64,000 nucleotides of DNA, taken from assembly GCF_001274725.1 (NCBI RefSeq), contig NZ_LGUF01000007.1:2837710-2901709 (forward strand). The letters are read 5' to 3'. Made by a program: the position numbers and the translations under genes. Position 1 is the stretch's first letter, and each line of letters begins with the position of its first letter. The notes under the pieces were generated by a model. The model saw nothing but the letters and a program-made list of their open reading frames with translations. It made no database searches and was not told the DNA's origin. Source of the stretch: Sporosarcina globispora (GTDB taxonomy: Bacteria; Bacillota; Bacilli; Bacillales; Cytobacillaceae). Positions 15,322-25,381 of the stretch are shown in pieces.

Positions 15322-17165
15322 AAAGGATAATGGGAATAGTCCTGATTCTCCTTCTTTTTTCCCTTTGGGGCACTGGCGCCGTATTTGCAGAAGCTTCCTA
15401 TACCTTTCAGCATGCCTGGGGAAATGAGACCGATCCCGCCAACAAGTTTCGGACGCCGGTAGCCCTGGCAAAAGATAGATCCGGTAATCTTTACATGGCA
15501 GATATGGGAAATCATCGGATCGTAAAAATGGATTCCTCCGGCAAAATCCTGGGGACATTTGGATCCCTCGGCAATTCACCGGGACAATTCAATATGCCTT
15601 TTGGCATTGCCATTGATCGAGAAGGGAACATTCTTGTTGCTGATACAGGCAATTACCGAATTCAGAAGTTTGATTCTCAATTCAAATATATTAAAAGCTG
15701 GGGAGCTAAAGGGGAAGGGCATAATCAATTTGGCTTTCCAAGAGAAATTGCGGTAGACCAGCAGAACAATTATTACATCACAGATGAGTTTAACCACCGG
15801 ATTCAGAAATTTAATTCTGATGGCCAATATCTCCTTACGATCGGTTCTTATGGAAAAGGTGACGGCCAGATGGCGCTTCCGCAAGGCATTGCCGTAAACA
15901 ATAGTGGCGAAGTTTATGTAGCGGATACGTACAACAATCGAATTCAAGTGTTCGATCAGAACGGCAGCTTCAAGCGGAAAATAGGCGGACTTGAACCTGG
16001 TTTAGGCTCTTATCAGTTTTACCATCCAAGGGGAATCAACTTTGAGCCAAATTCTGGAGCTTTATATGTAGCTGACACCTATAATAACCGAATTATGAAA
16101 TTTGACGCCTCTGACCGGTTTCTCTATACAACAGGGATATTTCCTAATTTAGTGTATCCGAATCAGATTCTGCCGGATGACGATGGGGATTTATTTATTA
16201 CCGATACAGGTAATAACCGTATTGAAGTCTACAAGGAATTTGGGTTGAGCATCTCTTACAAGATGACGATCGGCCTGGGGCGGTACGGGGACAAACAATT
16301 TGCAGGGCCTTATGATGTTCAAAGCGATTCGAAAGGGAATGTGTTTGTATCAGATTCATTTAATCATAGAATCATGAAATACAATGCAGGCGGAAGTCTG
16401 GTAAGCAAATGGGGAAGCATGTACGGAACAGGCGGACCTTATGGAAATGGCAGTTATGCTGGTCAATTTTTTGTGCCGAGACAAATAGCAGTTGACCGAT
16501 ATGACAATGTATATGTGGCAGACTCAGTGAATCATCGCATTCAAAAGTTCTCCAATTCAGGGATCTTTCTTGCAGCTTACGGCTCCTTAGGAACATTAAG
16601 CGGCTATTTCCAATTCCCAAGCGGGGTGGCAGTTGACAGCAAAGGCAATATCTTTGTGTCTGACTCTGTAAACAATCGGATCCAAAAGTTTAATTCCTTT
16701 TTCGTGTATATGAAAGAATGGGGCAGAAATGGGACTGGCAATGGCGAATTCTCTCAGCCGATGCAGCTGGCGATCGATTCTAAAGACAATGTGTACGCAG
16801 TGGACCGAATCAACAATCGGGTTCAGAAATTCGATAACAATGGCCAGTTTATTACCAAGTGGGGAACAAACAGCGGAAGCGGACACCTGGATCCATTGGA
16901 GAATTGGGGCGAAGAACCGGGTGATTTGTTCCTGCCTACAGGCATTGCCATAGATGATCAGGATCGTGTGTATGTTACGGATACTTCCAACAACCGCATG
17001 AATGTCTATGATGAAAATGGCAGATTCATAGAACAGTTTGGTTCTTTCAGTGGTGAAGACGGACAATTCTTTTCACCTCAGGGTCTTGATATAGATAGAA
17101 GCGGGAACATTATTGTAGCAGACGGGCTGCTTCATAAATTACAGTTCTTTAGAAAAGAAAATTAA
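15318..17165 (+). CDS. Secreted NHL-repeat beta-propeller protein
   Basis: A 615-residue protein. The Sec signal peptide runs from residue 1 to about 24 (hydrophobic core then VFA-EA cleavage site). About ten or more NHL repeats follow, each with VA(D/V)..NNRIQKF-type strands, probably two propellers. The ATG at 15318 has AGGAGAA and overlaps the upstream stop codon; an earlier in-frame ATG at 15300 would add a charged, SD-less N-terminus. Function unknown. Its place between a condensing enzyme and a solute-binding lipoprotein suggests an extracellular role in capturing or modifying the same substrate. Confidence 0.8.
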   Translation: MKRIMGIVLILLLFSLWGTGAVFAEASYTFQHAWGNETDPANKFRTPVALAKDRSGNLYMADMGNHRIVKMDSSGKILGTFGSLGNSPGQFNMPFGIAIDREGNILVADTGNYRIQKFDSQFKYIKSWGAKGEGHNQFGFPREIAVDQQNNYYITDEFNHRIQKFNSDGQYLLTIGSYGKGDGQMALPQGIAVNNSGEVYVADTYNNRIQVFDQNGSFKRKIGGLEPGLGSYQFYHPRGINFEPNSGALYVADTYNNRIMKFDASDRFLYTTGIFPNLVYPNQILPDDDGDLFITDTGNNRIEVYKEFGLSISYKMTIGLGRYGDKQFAGPYDVQSDSKGNVFVSDSFNHRIMKYNAGGSLVSKWGSMYGTGGPYGNGSYAGQFFVPRQIAVDRYDNVYVADSVNHRIQKFSNSGIFLAAYGSLGTLSGYFQFPSGVAVDSKGNIFVSDSVNNRIQKFNSFFVYMKEWGRNGTGNGEFSQPMQLAIDSKDNVYAVDRINNRVQKFDNNGQFITKWGTNSGSGHLDPLENWGEEPGDLFLPTGIAIDDQDRVYVTDTSNNRMNVYDENGRFIEQFGSFSGEDGQFFSPQGLDIDRSGNIIVADGLLHKLQFFRKEN

Positions 17166-17182
17166 AACAGGGGGAATGGGAA

Positions 17183-18397
17183 GTGAAGTGTAAGGTGTAT
17201 GGGATTAAGTCTGTTTTAACACTCTTCATCGTGCTCACACTTTTATTCATAACCGGATGTTCCGGAGACACAGCAAGTTCAGAAGAAGAAACCATTAAAA
17301 TTGGTGTTCTAGCCTCCTTAACCGGTCCGCTCGAGACTTACGGAAAGCAGACGGTTGCGGGATTTGAACTGGGGCTCGAGTATGCAACCGAAGGATCGAA
17401 TGAAGTAGCAGGCAAGAAGGTCGAGTTTATCGTGGAAGATACAGAAACGAAGCCAGATGTGGCAGTAAGAAAGGCGACGAAGCTTCTGGAAGAGGATGAA
17501 GTGGATTTCTTAGTAGGTTCATCAAGCTCTGGCGACACACTGGCGGTATTGCCGCTGGCTGAAGAATACGAAAAAATCATGGTGGTGGAGCCCGCTGTTG
17601 CAGACAGCATCACCGGGCAGAACTGGAACAAGTATATATTCAGGACAGGAAGAAATTCGTCTCAGGATGCTGTAGCCGGTGCAGCAGCAATCGCTGAAAA
17701 AGATGTGAAAATCGCGACCTTCGCTCAGGATAATGCGTATGGACGGGAAGGAATCGCTGCTTTTAAAGAAGGAGCCGAGAAGCTCGGTGCCACCATTGTG
17801 AATGAACAGTATGCAGACCCCAATTCTACTGATTTCACAGCGAATATTCAAAGCATTATAAATGAAAAGCCTGATTACCTCTATATCGCCTGGGCGGGAT
17901 CTAATGCACCATGGAAGCAGTTAAAAGATATGAGGCTTGAAGAGCAGGGCATTAAAATTTCTACTGCCGCACAGGACATTTCTTCCTTAAAAACGATGGA
18001 TTCCTTAATTGGCATGAGCGGTTTTTCCATTTACTATCACACGCTTCCTGATAATGAAGTAAACGACTGGCTAGTCGAAGAGCACAAGAAAAAATTTGAC
18101 GGTGACATTCCTGACCTGTTTACTGCAGGCGGAATGACGGCTGCCATCTCTATTGTGGAGGCTTTAAAGAATACAGAAGGCGATAAAGATGTTGATGGTT
18201 TGATCACCACAATGGAAAATATGGAATTCGAGACACCGAAAGGAACGATGAAATTCCGGGCAGAAGATCACCAGGCATTGCAGTCTCTATATGCAGTAAC
18301 CTTAGAGGAACAGGAAGGCGTGGATCATCCGGTGCCGGTCCTGAAAAGAGAATTGAATATGGAAGAAACCGAACCGCCAATCAGAAATGGCAATTAA
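17183..18397 (+). CDS. Branched-chain-type ABC transporter substrate-binding lipoprotein (LivJ-like)
   Basis: A 404-residue Peripla_BP_6 protein with a lipoprotein signal (LLFITGC lipobox). It has the type I binding fold, starting with IKIGVLASLTGPL, a hallmark of the Leu/Ile/Val/amide/aromatic-acid receptor family. The start is GTG with AGGGGGA at 17169-17175. It is followed by the matching ATPases and permeases, so it is the receptor of this importer. The ligand is unlikely to be simply leucine given the acyl-CoA ligase context; aromatic or fatty acids are handled by some members. Confidence 0.85.
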   Translation: MKCKVYGIKSVLTLFIVLTLLFITGCSGDTASSEEETIKIGVLASLTGPLETYGKQTVAGFELGLEYATEGSNEVAGKKVEFIVEDTETKPDVAVRKATKLLEEDEVDFLVGSSSSGDTLAVLPLAEEYEKIMVVEPAVADSITGQNWNKYIFRTGRNSSQDAVAGAAAIAEKDVKIATFAQDNAYGREGIAAFKEGAEKLGATIVNEQYADPNSTDFTANIQSIINEKPDYLYIAWAGSNAPWKQLKDMRLEEQGIKISTAAQDISSLKTMDSLIGMSGFSIYYHTLPDNEVNDWLVEEHKKKFDGDIPDLFTAGGMTAAISIVEALKNTEGDKDVDGLITTMENMEFETPKGTMKFRAEDHQALQSLYAVTLEEQEGVDHPVPVLKRELNMEETEPPIRNGN

Positions 18398-18437
18398 GAA
18401 TTCAGAATAATTAGATATAAGGAGGGGGGTCGCCAAG

Positions 18438-19211
18438 TTGGAAAAAATTCTGGAAACAAAACATTTATCAGTTTCCTTTGGCGAGCATGATGTCATTAAA
18501 GATGTAAACCTGGAAATTGAGCGAGGTAAACTGACTTCGATTATCGGGCCAAATGGGGCCGGCAAGACCACTCTTTTTAACCTGCTGAGCGGCCAGATTG
18601 CCCCGACAAGGGGAGAGATTAATTTTAAGAAAGACAATATAACCAAGCTTTCTGTACCATTACGGGCTAGAAGGGGCATTGGCCGCTCCTTCCAGCTCAC
18701 CAATATTTTTCCGGAACTGACTGTTCTTGAAAATATCAGGCTTGCCATCCAGTCCTCGAGCAAAGATTACTACTCGATCATCCCGAGGCTTTCATTTATG
18801 AGACGCCAGCAGGATGAAGCAAAAGCTGCGATGGAGAGGTGTATGCTTGACGGCAAGGAAGATGTGCTGGCACAGGATTTGGCACACGGAGAAAAAAGAA
18901 AACTGGAGCTGGCCATGCTGATGGCTCTTAAAACAGAACTGCTTCTTCTCGATGAACCGACAGCAGGTATATCGATTGAAGAGATTCCTGCCATCCTGGA
19001 AGTAATTGAGAACATTAAGAAGGAAGGCATGTACACGATTGTATTAATTGAACACAAAATGGAGATGGTCATGCATCTTTCCGATACCCTGGTGGTTCTA
19101 TTCAATGGCGAGCTCCTGGCCAGCGGCAATCCGAAGGAAATCATAAAGGATCAAAGAGTTCAAACGGCATACTTGGGAGGATTGCATCGTGAGTCTATTA
19201 AAATTGGATAA
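18438..19211 (+). CDS. ABC transporter ATPase, LivG-like
   Basis: A 257-residue ATPase. It has GPNGAGKTT (Walker A), the RRGIGRSFQ Q-loop of LivG proteins, a diverged signature segment (LAHGEKRKLELA) and LLLDEPTAG (Walker B). The start is TTG behind AAGGAGGGGGG. It overlaps livF by 23 bp. Confidence 0.87.
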   Translation: MEKILETKHLSVSFGEHDVIKDVNLEIERGKLTSIIGPNGAGKTTLFNLLSGQIAPTRGEINFKKDNITKLSVPLRARRGIGRSFQLTNIFPELTVLENIRLAIQSSSKDYYSIIPRLSFMRRQQDEAKAAMERCMLDGKEDVLAQDLAHGEKRKLELAMLMALKTELLLLDEPTAGISIEEIPAILEVIENIKKEGMYTIVLIEHKMEMVMHLSDTLVVLFNGELLASGNPKEIIKDQRVQTAYLGGLHRESIKIG

Positions 19212-19893
19212 TCTGGAAACCTATTTGGGGCAATATCACATTTTGCAGGGAGTGACCATGTCAGTAGAAGAGGGAAGCATCACCGTCCTGTTCGGGAGAA
19301 ATGGGGCGGGCAAAACGACAACCCTGCGCTCCATTATGGGCTTCAATCCATCCACCACTGGAACTGTGCATTATCAAAATCAGAAGATCAGCGGAATCCC
19401 TACCCACCTGATCTCTAGAAAAGGAATCGGCTATGTGCCGGAAAATCAGGGAATATTCAGTGCACTGACAATAGAAGAAACGCTAAATCTGGCCAGGGCA
19501 AAGAGCACAGGAGATTCGGAAGGGAAAATGGAGTGGATGCTGGAGTTATTCCCGGATTTAAAAAAATTCTGGCGTAAGAAAAGCGGATTGCTTTCCGGCG
19601 GACAAAAGCAGATGCTGGCGATTGCGAGAGCATATATCAATGGAGATGGACTGCTTCTGATCGATGAGCCGAGCAAAGGATTGTCTCCCATTATGGTTGA
19701 AAAACTGATGGAATCGATCCTGGAAATGAAGGAGAAAACAACGATTCTGCTTGTTGAACAGAATTTTCTAATGGCAAGCGAAATCGGAGATTACTTTTAT
19801 ATTATGGACGACGGAAAAATAGTCCATGATGGCTGGATGCAGGATTTAAAAGAAGACAAGGAAACCTGCCAGAAATACTTGGGCATCGCATAA
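19189..19893 (+). CDS. ABC transporter ATPase, LivF-like
   Basis: A 234-residue ATPase. It has GRNGAGKTT, YVPENQGIF (LivF-type Q-loop region), LSGGQKQMLAIARA and LLIDEPSKGLSP. The start is GTG inside the livG 3' end. It pairs with LivG to drive the LivHM permease. Confidence 0.87.
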   Translation: MSLLKLDNLETYLGQYHILQGVTMSVEEGSITVLFGRNGAGKTTTLRSIMGFNPSTTGTVHYQNQKISGIPTHLISRKGIGYVPENQGIFSALTIEETLNLARAKSTGDSEGKMEWMLELFPDLKKFWRKKSGLLSGGQKQMLAIARAYINGDGLLLIDEPSKGLSPIMVEKLMESILEMKEKTTILLVEQNFLMASEIGDYFYIMDDGKIVHDGWMQDLKEDKETCQKYLGIA

Positions 19894-19913
19894 GCAGCGA
19901 AGGGGGGCTGGAA

Positions 19914-20783
19914 ATGGAAGTCTTTATTAATTTATTGGTCAATGGGGTTTCAACAGGACTGCTGATATTCCTTCTGGCTGCTGGACTTACTTTAATCTTT
20001 GGACTGATGAGTGTATTGAATTTTGCCCATGGCGGATTATTCGTCTGGGGCGCTTTTTCAGGGGCATGGATTTTTAAAGAAACAAACAGTTTTCTATTAG
20101 CGATTGCTGGTGCCATTGCTATCGGGATGGCATTGGGCTGGGTATTGGAGAGATTTCTTATCCGTCCAGTATATGGAAATCACGTCCGGCAGCTGCTGAT
20201 TACGTTGGGCGGCATGCTGGTTCTATCAGAAAGCATCAAAATCCTCTGGGGACCAAATCCAATACGTGTAAACCTGCCAGGGTGGCTGGAAGGAAGCTAT
20301 CAGTTTGATGGAATTATCATTATTAAATACCGTGTATTTGTGATTGTAGTTGGACTGCTTCTGTATCTGGCATTATGGCTTTTGCTGAGCAGGACCCAAA
20401 TTGGCCTTATGATTCGTGCTGGTGTGCTGGATAAGGAAATGGTTCAGGCACTTGGAATCAATGTGAAGGGACTCTTTACCTTCGTGTTTCTGCTTGGTGC
20501 GGCATTAGCTGCTTTAGGTGGCGCGCTTTTGGCACCGTATTCTGGAGTGGTTTTTGCAGAAATGGGCATGCAGTACGCCATACTGGCTTTCATCGTGGTC
20601 ATCATCGGCGGGATGGGCAGCCTCCAGGGGTCGGCACTGGCTTCCCTGATTGTAGGAGTAGCGGGAGCGTTTATGGCTTATTATATGCCTGATTTGTCAT
20701 TGGCATTGAATATGCTTCTATTGGCCATCGTTTTATTAGTGAAACCAACAGGGCTGCTGGGAGAAAAGGGGAGTGCCGTATGA
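19914..20783 (+). CDS. ABC transporter permease, LivH-like
   Basis: A 289-residue inner-membrane permease with about eight helices. It has the family features GLTLIFGLMSVLNFAHG near the N-terminus and MGSLQGS near the C-terminus. The SD is AAGGGGGG. Its stop overlaps the livM ATG (ATGA). Confidence 0.87.
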   Translation: MEVFINLLVNGVSTGLLIFLLAAGLTLIFGLMSVLNFAHGGLFVWGAFSGAWIFKETNSFLLAIAGAIAIGMALGWVLERFLIRPVYGNHVRQLLITLGGMLVLSESIKILWGPNPIRVNLPGWLEGSYQFDGIIIIKYRVFVIVVGLLLYLALWLLLSRTQIGLMIRAGVLDKEMVQALGINVKGLFTFVFLLGAALAALGGALLAPYSGVVFAEMGMQYAILAFIVVIIGGMGSLQGSALASLIVGVAGAFMAYYMPDLSLALNMLLLAIVLLVKPTGLLGEKGSAV

Positions 20784-21778
20784 GAGGGGTATTTCATAAA
20801 GTGCCGCTGTATTGGGGGCTTGCGATTCTGCTGTTTATGCTGCTGTTCCCCTTTGTCAATGACACCCGGAGCACGCTGATTTTGCTGACACAAATCTTTA
20901 TTTTTGCTATTTTTGCGATGAGCTTTGATATTCTGTTAGGTTATACAGGCATCGTTTCCTTTGGGCATTGTATGTTCTTTGGGATCGGCGCCTATAGTAC
21001 AGCCCTTATTTTTAACAAGCTGGACGCAACTCTGCCAAATTTTTTATTAGGATTAGGAATAGGGATTCTCCTGTCAGCTTTGGTTAGCTATATCATCGGA
21101 TTGTTATCCTTAAGGCTCAAAAGCCACTTTTATGCGATGCTGACACTGGCTGTCTCACAGCTGTTCCTTGTACTGGCAGAGAAGTGGAGGGGGCTGACAC
21201 ATGGAGGAGACGGATTTACATTCAGTGTGCCGGATATATTCAAAGATCGTACTTCCTTCTATTATATTACGCTCTTCAGTGTGGCCGCCGTTTTCATCCT
21301 GCTGAAGCTTTTTACAGAATCATCCACTGGCAAAGTGTTAAAAGCCATCTCCCAGAATGAATATCGCGCAGAGGCATTAGGATATAAATCGCTTCATTAT
21401 AAACTGATTGCCAGCGTAACCGCCGGAGTGGCAGCTTCCTTCAGTGGAGCTCTTTATGCAGTGTCACTCCGGTTCATCAATACCAATGTCTTTTCCATTG
21501 AAGTCACACTGGATGCCCTCTTGATGACCATGATCGGGGGAATCGGAACCCTGGCTGGTGCCATTGCAGGGGCGGGGATCATCGAATTCTTAAGACATTA
21601 TCTGTCTGAGCTTGCGATGACTTATCCCATCTTTGAACGATGGACGATTATTCTCGGGTTCTTATATATAGTAGTGCTGCTTGGATTCCCTTCTGGTTTG
21701 GCAGGATTCATTAAAAAGTTCACTTTGAAAAAGAGGAGGAAGGAGAAGAGGAAAAGGGAAGTGGAGAGGGCTGCTTAG
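20780..21778 (+). CDS. ABC transporter permease, LivM-like
   Basis: A 332-residue permease with about nine helices. It has the LGYTGIVSFGHCMFFGIGAY motif and GGIGTLAGAIAGAG. The C-terminus is very basic (KKRRKEKRKRE). It ends the transporter operon. A degenerate copy of its last about 290 bp lies at 50798-51088, next to a second dinB gene. Confidence 0.88.
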   Translation: MRGVFHKVPLYWGLAILLFMLLFPFVNDTRSTLILLTQIFIFAIFAMSFDILLGYTGIVSFGHCMFFGIGAYSTALIFNKLDATLPNFLLGLGIGILLSALVSYIIGLLSLRLKSHFYAMLTLAVSQLFLVLAEKWRGLTHGGDGFTFSVPDIFKDRTSFYYITLFSVAAVFILLKLFTESSTGKVLKAISQNEYRAEALGYKSLHYKLIASVTAGVAASFSGALYAVSLRFINTNVFSIEVTLDALLMTMIGGIGTLAGAIAGAGIIEFLRHYLSELAMTYPIFERWTIILGFLYIVVLLGFPSGLAGFIKKFTLKKRRKEKRKREVERAA

Positions 21779-21811
21779 GGTACTAAAACCCATTTTTAAT
21801 AATTTATTAGA

Positions 21812-21838
21812 GAAAAACGCTCGGTCAAGCGTTTTTCT
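21812..21838 (+). terminator. Intrinsic terminator after livM
   Basis: GAAAAACGCT pairs with AGCGTTTTTC, followed by TTTTA. It is similar in sequence to the hairpins at 24827-24860 and 51111-51146. Confidence 0.8.
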
Positions 21839-21979
21839 TTTACTATTAGTTCCAAACGGCTTTTTCCTATGAAAAAATTTTATATTAAGAACGACATAGT
21901 ATTATTAAACGATGGATCAAATGCTTCATCATTTATCGATAGGACTGTTCTTAGAGCTGCTTGTAAAACTTATTATCTG

Positions 21980-22561
21980 TCACATATCGGTTTTAAGATT
22001 ATGGGTCCTTCTCAGTGCGTGTTTCAGTTTTGGGACTAGGAACAATGAAAAAGCCGTAACCGCCAAGTCAAGCGGCAAATAGGCCAGCATCCAGCTCCAG
22101 GCCATAGTATAGCTAAATCCTTTTGGTGCTTCTGTCCAAAGAATAAGAGCTAAGTACATCCAGTTGGTTCCAATTATGTAATTGCATAGTATGCTTAAAA
22201 ATCCTGCAGTAAAATAGTGCTTTTGTTTAATAATTTGAGAATCCCCCATTAATTTTCCAGAAACATAAGCAACAGCCACGAAAGACAGCACGAAACCGAA
22301 AGTAGGGCTTAATAACTGGACAGGCCCCCCTTTAAACTGTGCAAAAACAGGTGCCCCTATTAAACCAACAAACACATAGACCAGCATGGCCATTGTTCCT
22401 TTTCTGCTCCCTAAAACCGCCCCGGCTAAAATAGCAAAGAGAAGCTGTAAAGTAATCGGTACACTCCCTATCATTAAAAAAGGGGATAGATTTGCGCCAA
22501 TTGCCATTAGAGCTGCAAAAAGGCCACAAAGAACTAAATCTTGAGTGCTTAATTCTTTCAT
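21980..22561 (-). CDS. bioY: Biotin ECF transporter S component BioY
   Basis: A 193-residue membrane protein with six helices. BioY signatures include GAVLGSRKGT, YVFVGLIGAPVFA and GGPVQLLSPTFGF. The ATG at 22561 follows an ideal AAGGAGGT on the minus strand; extension further upstream would run into the BirA operators. It is divergent from bioDA and shares two BirA boxes. It needs an EcfT/EcfA module; the fused one at 6250-8851 is probably dedicated to its own S protein. Confidence 0.92.
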   Translation of the reverse strand: MKELSTQDLVLCGLFAALMAIGANLSPFLMIGSVPITLQLLFAILAGAVLGSRKGTMAMLVYVFVGLIGAPVFAQFKGGPVQLLSPTFGFVLSFVAVAYVSGKLMGDSQIIKQKHYFTAGFLSILCNYIIGTNWMYLALILWTEAPKGFSYTMAWSWMLAYLPLDLAVTAFSLFLVPKLKHALRRTHNLKTDM

Positions 22562-22578
22562 ATTAACCTCCTTTATTT

Positions 22579-22610
22579 GTGTTAACTTAATGAGTGATTT
22601 GGTTAACAAT
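22579..22610. promoter_or_regulatory. BirA operator, bioY-proximal
   Basis: GTTAAC (22581-22586), a 15-bp spacer, then GTTAAC (22602-22607), with outer TTGT/ACAA-like flanks. This is the Gram-positive BirA box. It lies directly before the bioY SD, so holo-BirA binding would repress bioY. Confidence 0.88.
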
Positions 22611-22631
22611 AAGTTGAATATAATAGTCTCA

Positions 22632-22664
22632 TATGTTAACCTGATTGTAAATATGGTTAACATA
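22632..22664. promoter_or_regulatory. BirA operator, bioD-proximal
   Basis: GTTAAC (22635-22640), a 15-bp spacer, then GTTAAC (22656-22661), flanked by ATAT on both sides. It is a second BirA box located directly before the bioD SD (AAAGGGGG). Each divergent unit thus has its own operator. Confidence 0.88.
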
Positions 22665-22681
22665 TAAAAGGGGGAATTTAT

Positions 22682-23389
22682 ATGAAAAGTCTCTTTATTA
22701 CAGGTACAGATACAGATGCAGGAAAAACGACGGCTGCCGCTCTCCTTATAGCATATTTAACAAAGAAAGGTACCCAAGTGGCGGCATATAAGCCTGTGCA
22801 AAGTGGAGCTGAAATCATTAATGGCAAGCTTTCAGCACCTGATGTGGAGTGTTATAAACTGGCCAATCCTGAATTAACAGCTTCCTATACATATCTATTA
22901 AAAAAACCATGTTCCCCACATCTGGCAGCAAGGGAAGAAGGAAAAGAAATAGATGTCAATAAGATAATTGAACATTATAAGCAACTGTCAGAGGACAATG
23001 ATTTTGTATTAATGGAAGGTGCTGGAGGAGTTATCGTTCCTTTAAGGGATGATGGATATAACATGCTTAATTTAATTAAAGATCTGGATGTTCCTGTTGT
23101 TATTGTAGCAAGGACAGGGGTAGGCACAATCAACCACACAGTTCTTACAGCTGAAAGATTAATACAGGAGGGTGTGGATGTAAAGGGGATTATTATGAAT
23201 CAGATGTCCATCGAGGATACAAAGATTGAGCAGGATAACATACGGATGATTGAGCTTATGACAAAAGTGCCTGTAATTGGCATGATACCATATTTAGAAA
23301 ATCCATCATCCGTATTTGGTGATTCTGAAATCCTTGAGAAGCTATTTTCAAAGCTGGGCAATTTAATTGAGGAGGACAGAAATGAATGA
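22682..23389 (+). CDS. bioD: Dethiobiotin synthetase
   Basis: A 235-residue P-loop enzyme. It has the ATP loop GTDTDAGKT (residues 6-14), the catalytic/substrate region KPVQSG and [11 protein letters not shown]. It forms the ureido ring from 7,8-diaminopelargonate, CO2 and ATP. It overlaps bioA by 8 bp. Biotin genes bioW/F/B are absent here, so the rest of the pathway must be elsewhere. Confidence 0.93.
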   Translation: MKSLFITGTDTDAGKTTAAALLIAYLTKKGTQVAAYKPVQSGAEIINGKLSAPDVECYKLANPELTASYTYLLKKPCSPHLAAREEGKEIDVNKIIEHYKQLSEDNDFVLMEGAGGVIVPLRDDGYNMLNLIKDLDVPVVIVARTGVGTINHTVLTAERLIQEGVDVKGIIMNQMSIEDTKIEQDNIRMIELMTKVPVIGMIPYLENPSSVFGDSEILEKLFSKLGNLIEEDRNE

Positions 23390-24743
23390 GCAGGCAAATC
23401 TTTTAGAAAGCAGCACAAAGAATCTATGGCTGCCGTTTACACAAATGAAAGACTATGAGAGTGATCCGCTGATCATTGAAAGCGGAGAAGGGATCATTCT
23501 GAAGGATATTAGCGGAAAGGAATACTTGGATGGCTACTCCTCATTATGGCTAAATGTGCACGGCCACCGGAAAAAGGAATTGAATGAGGCTATAATTGAG
23601 CAGCTTGATTTAATCGCTCATTCAACCTTATTAGGAGCAGCTAATGTTCCTGCCATTCGGCTTGCTGAGAAACTTATTGAAATTACACCGGAGAATTTGC
23701 AGCGAGTATTCTATTCTGATTCAGGAGCAACATCTGTAGAAATTGCCATCAAGATGGCCTACCAATATTGGCAAAATAAAGGAAAACAAAAGAAAAAGAA
23801 ATTCGTAACCCTCACTAACAACTATCATGGAGATACAATTGGAGCAATCAGTATTGGGAATGTTGATCTATTTCACCGTGTCTATGGATCATTAATGTTT
23901 CCAACGATAAAGGCCCCTTTTCCTCTCCAATACCGCAGTCCTTATTCAGGAGAAGCGGAAGTTAAAGAACGGGCATTAACAGAGCTAAGAGCCATTTTCC
24001 AGGAACATCATGAGGAAATTGCAGCCATAACACTGGAACCGCTTATCCAGGGAGCAGGAGGCATGAATATCATGCCTGGTGGCTATCTTAAAGGAGTAGA
24101 AGAGCTGTGCCGGGAATTCAATATCCTTTTAATTGTTGATGAGGTAGCTACAGGTTTTGGCCGGACAGGAAAGATGTTTGCAATCGAGCATGAAGGCGTT
24201 CAGCCGGATATTATGACCGTTGCGAAAGGGATAACTGGCGGTTATCTTCCCCTTGCTGCAACACTTGCGACAGAGGAAATTTATAAAGAATTTTATGGCG
24301 AATATCAGGAAATGAAGACATTCTTCCATGGACATTCATACACCGGCAATCAGCTCGGATGTGCAGTTGCTTTGGCCAATCTAAAAATCTATGAAAAAGA
24401 AAAACTTGTGGAACAGGCAGCAAAAAAAGCAGAAGTAATAAAATCCGAATTAGCAGCATTAAAAAGACTAAAACATGCAGGAGACATCCGCCAATTAGGG
24501 TTAATGTGCGGTATTGAACTAGTTCAGGATAAAAAAACAGGGAAACCTTTTCCATGGGAAACGCGAATGGGCTATCATTCCACACTGGAAATGAGAAAAA
24601 GGGGCATGCTTACAAGGCCGCTTGGGGATGTAATCGTATTTATGCCGCCTCTGGCGAGTTCTGACGATCAAATCAGAAAAATGGTTCAAATTATGAGAGA
24701 TGCTATTGAAGCGGTGACTGAAAAAGAGAAGACAGTGGTTTGA
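23382..24743 (+). CDS. bioA: Adenosylmethionine-8-amino-7-oxononanoate aminotransferase
   Basis: A 453-residue class III PLP aminotransferase. It has the BioA N-terminus [12 protein letters not shown], a [17 protein letters not shown]-phosphate region, [13 protein letters not shown] and the PLP lysine in [12 protein letters not shown]. The ATG at 23382 is chosen because GAGGAGG stands at the right distance. It makes diaminopelargonate, the substrate of the overlapping bioD product. Confidence 0.93.
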   Translation: MNEQANLLESSTKNLWLPFTQMKDYESDPLIIESGEGIILKDISGKEYLDGYSSLWLNVHGHRKKELNEAIIEQLDLIAHSTLLGAANVPAIRLAEKLIEITPENLQRVFYSDSGATSVEIAIKMAYQYWQNKGKQKKKKFVTLTNNYHGDTIGAISIGNVDLFHRVYGSLMFPTIKAPFPLQYRSPYSGEAEVKERALTELRAIFQEHHEEIAAITLEPLIQGAGGMNIMPGGYLKGVEELCREFNILLIVDEVATGFGRTGKMFAIEHEGVQPDIMTVAKGITGGYLPLAATLATEEIYKEFYGEYQEMKTFFHGHSYTGNQLGCAVALANLKIYEKEKLVEQAAKKAEVIKSELAALKRLKHAGDIRQLGLMCGIELVQDKKTGKPFPWETRMGYHSTLEMRKRGMLTRPLGDVIVFMPPLASSDDQIRKMVQIMRDAIEAVTEKEKTVV

Positions 24744-24826
24744 GAGGAAGCAACCGTGTTAATATGAAAATGAATTCAGGAGATTTGTTCATTAAAAAGT
24801 CATCTCAAATAACAATGCAATTAGAA

Positions 24827-24860
24827 CGAAAAAACGCTTGGATAACCGAGCGTTTTTTCG
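24827..24860. terminator. Bidirectional terminator between bioA and dinB
   Basis: CGAAAAAACGCT pairs with AGCGTTTTTTCG. The A- and T-rich arms make it usable from both strands. It resembles the livM terminator and the one beside the second dinB. Confidence 0.8.
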
Positions 24861-24877
24861 TTTACCTTTGTCACTGA

Positions 24878-25381
24878 TTAAAGTGGTGGATTAGCTACCC
24901 CTAATTTGACCCAGTCTTCTTTTGGCGGACCATAAACCCCAAAAGGCTTTAATCTTGCCTGGCGGATGAGAATGGTTAATTGCCCCCGATGATGAACAAT
25001 GTGTTTGATTAATCCCATCAAAATTTGAGCATTGGTTTCTTCTCTTCCAAATGCCTTCTGTGTTTGGCTCAATGAGTCATCTGACCATTGCTGTATGATC
25101 GCCAGAGCGGCTTCCTCACTCAGCTTTTTAAATGATTCCGCAATTTCTTTTGCCGAAGCGGGGACATTTTCTTCATTTTCAGCCATCTGCATTTTCAACC
25201 CGAAATGAGATAAATAATCAGGAATATTCGAGGTGAAATGCCAGGCAATTCGCCCTAAGGTGCGTCCTTCGGGATAAACCTGCTGCTTTAAAGAGTCATC
25301 AGTTAATCCGTCCAAAACTTTTTGTGTCAGCATTGCCTCTCTATTCCATTCTTTAATAAAGTCTGAAATAGTAACGTACAT
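24878..25381 (-). CDS. DinB-family protein (copy 1)
   Basis: A 167-residue four-helix protein. The DinB/YfiT metal-site histidines are visible: H48 (AWHFT), H127 and H131 (KHIVHHRGQ). Members include thiol (bacillithiol) transferases and many of unknown function. The SD is AAAGGAGG. A near-identical copy is at 51155-51658, differing by scattered substitutions. It is convergent with bioA. Confidence 0.85.
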   Translation of the reverse strand: MYVTISDFIKEWNREAMLTQKVLDGLTDDSLKQQVYPEGRTLGRIAWHFTSNIPDYLSHFGLKMQMAENEENVPASAKEIAESFKKLSEEAALAIIQQWSDDSLSQTQKAFGREETNAQILMGLIKHIVHHRGQLTILIRQARLKPFGVYGPPKEDWVKLGVANPPL

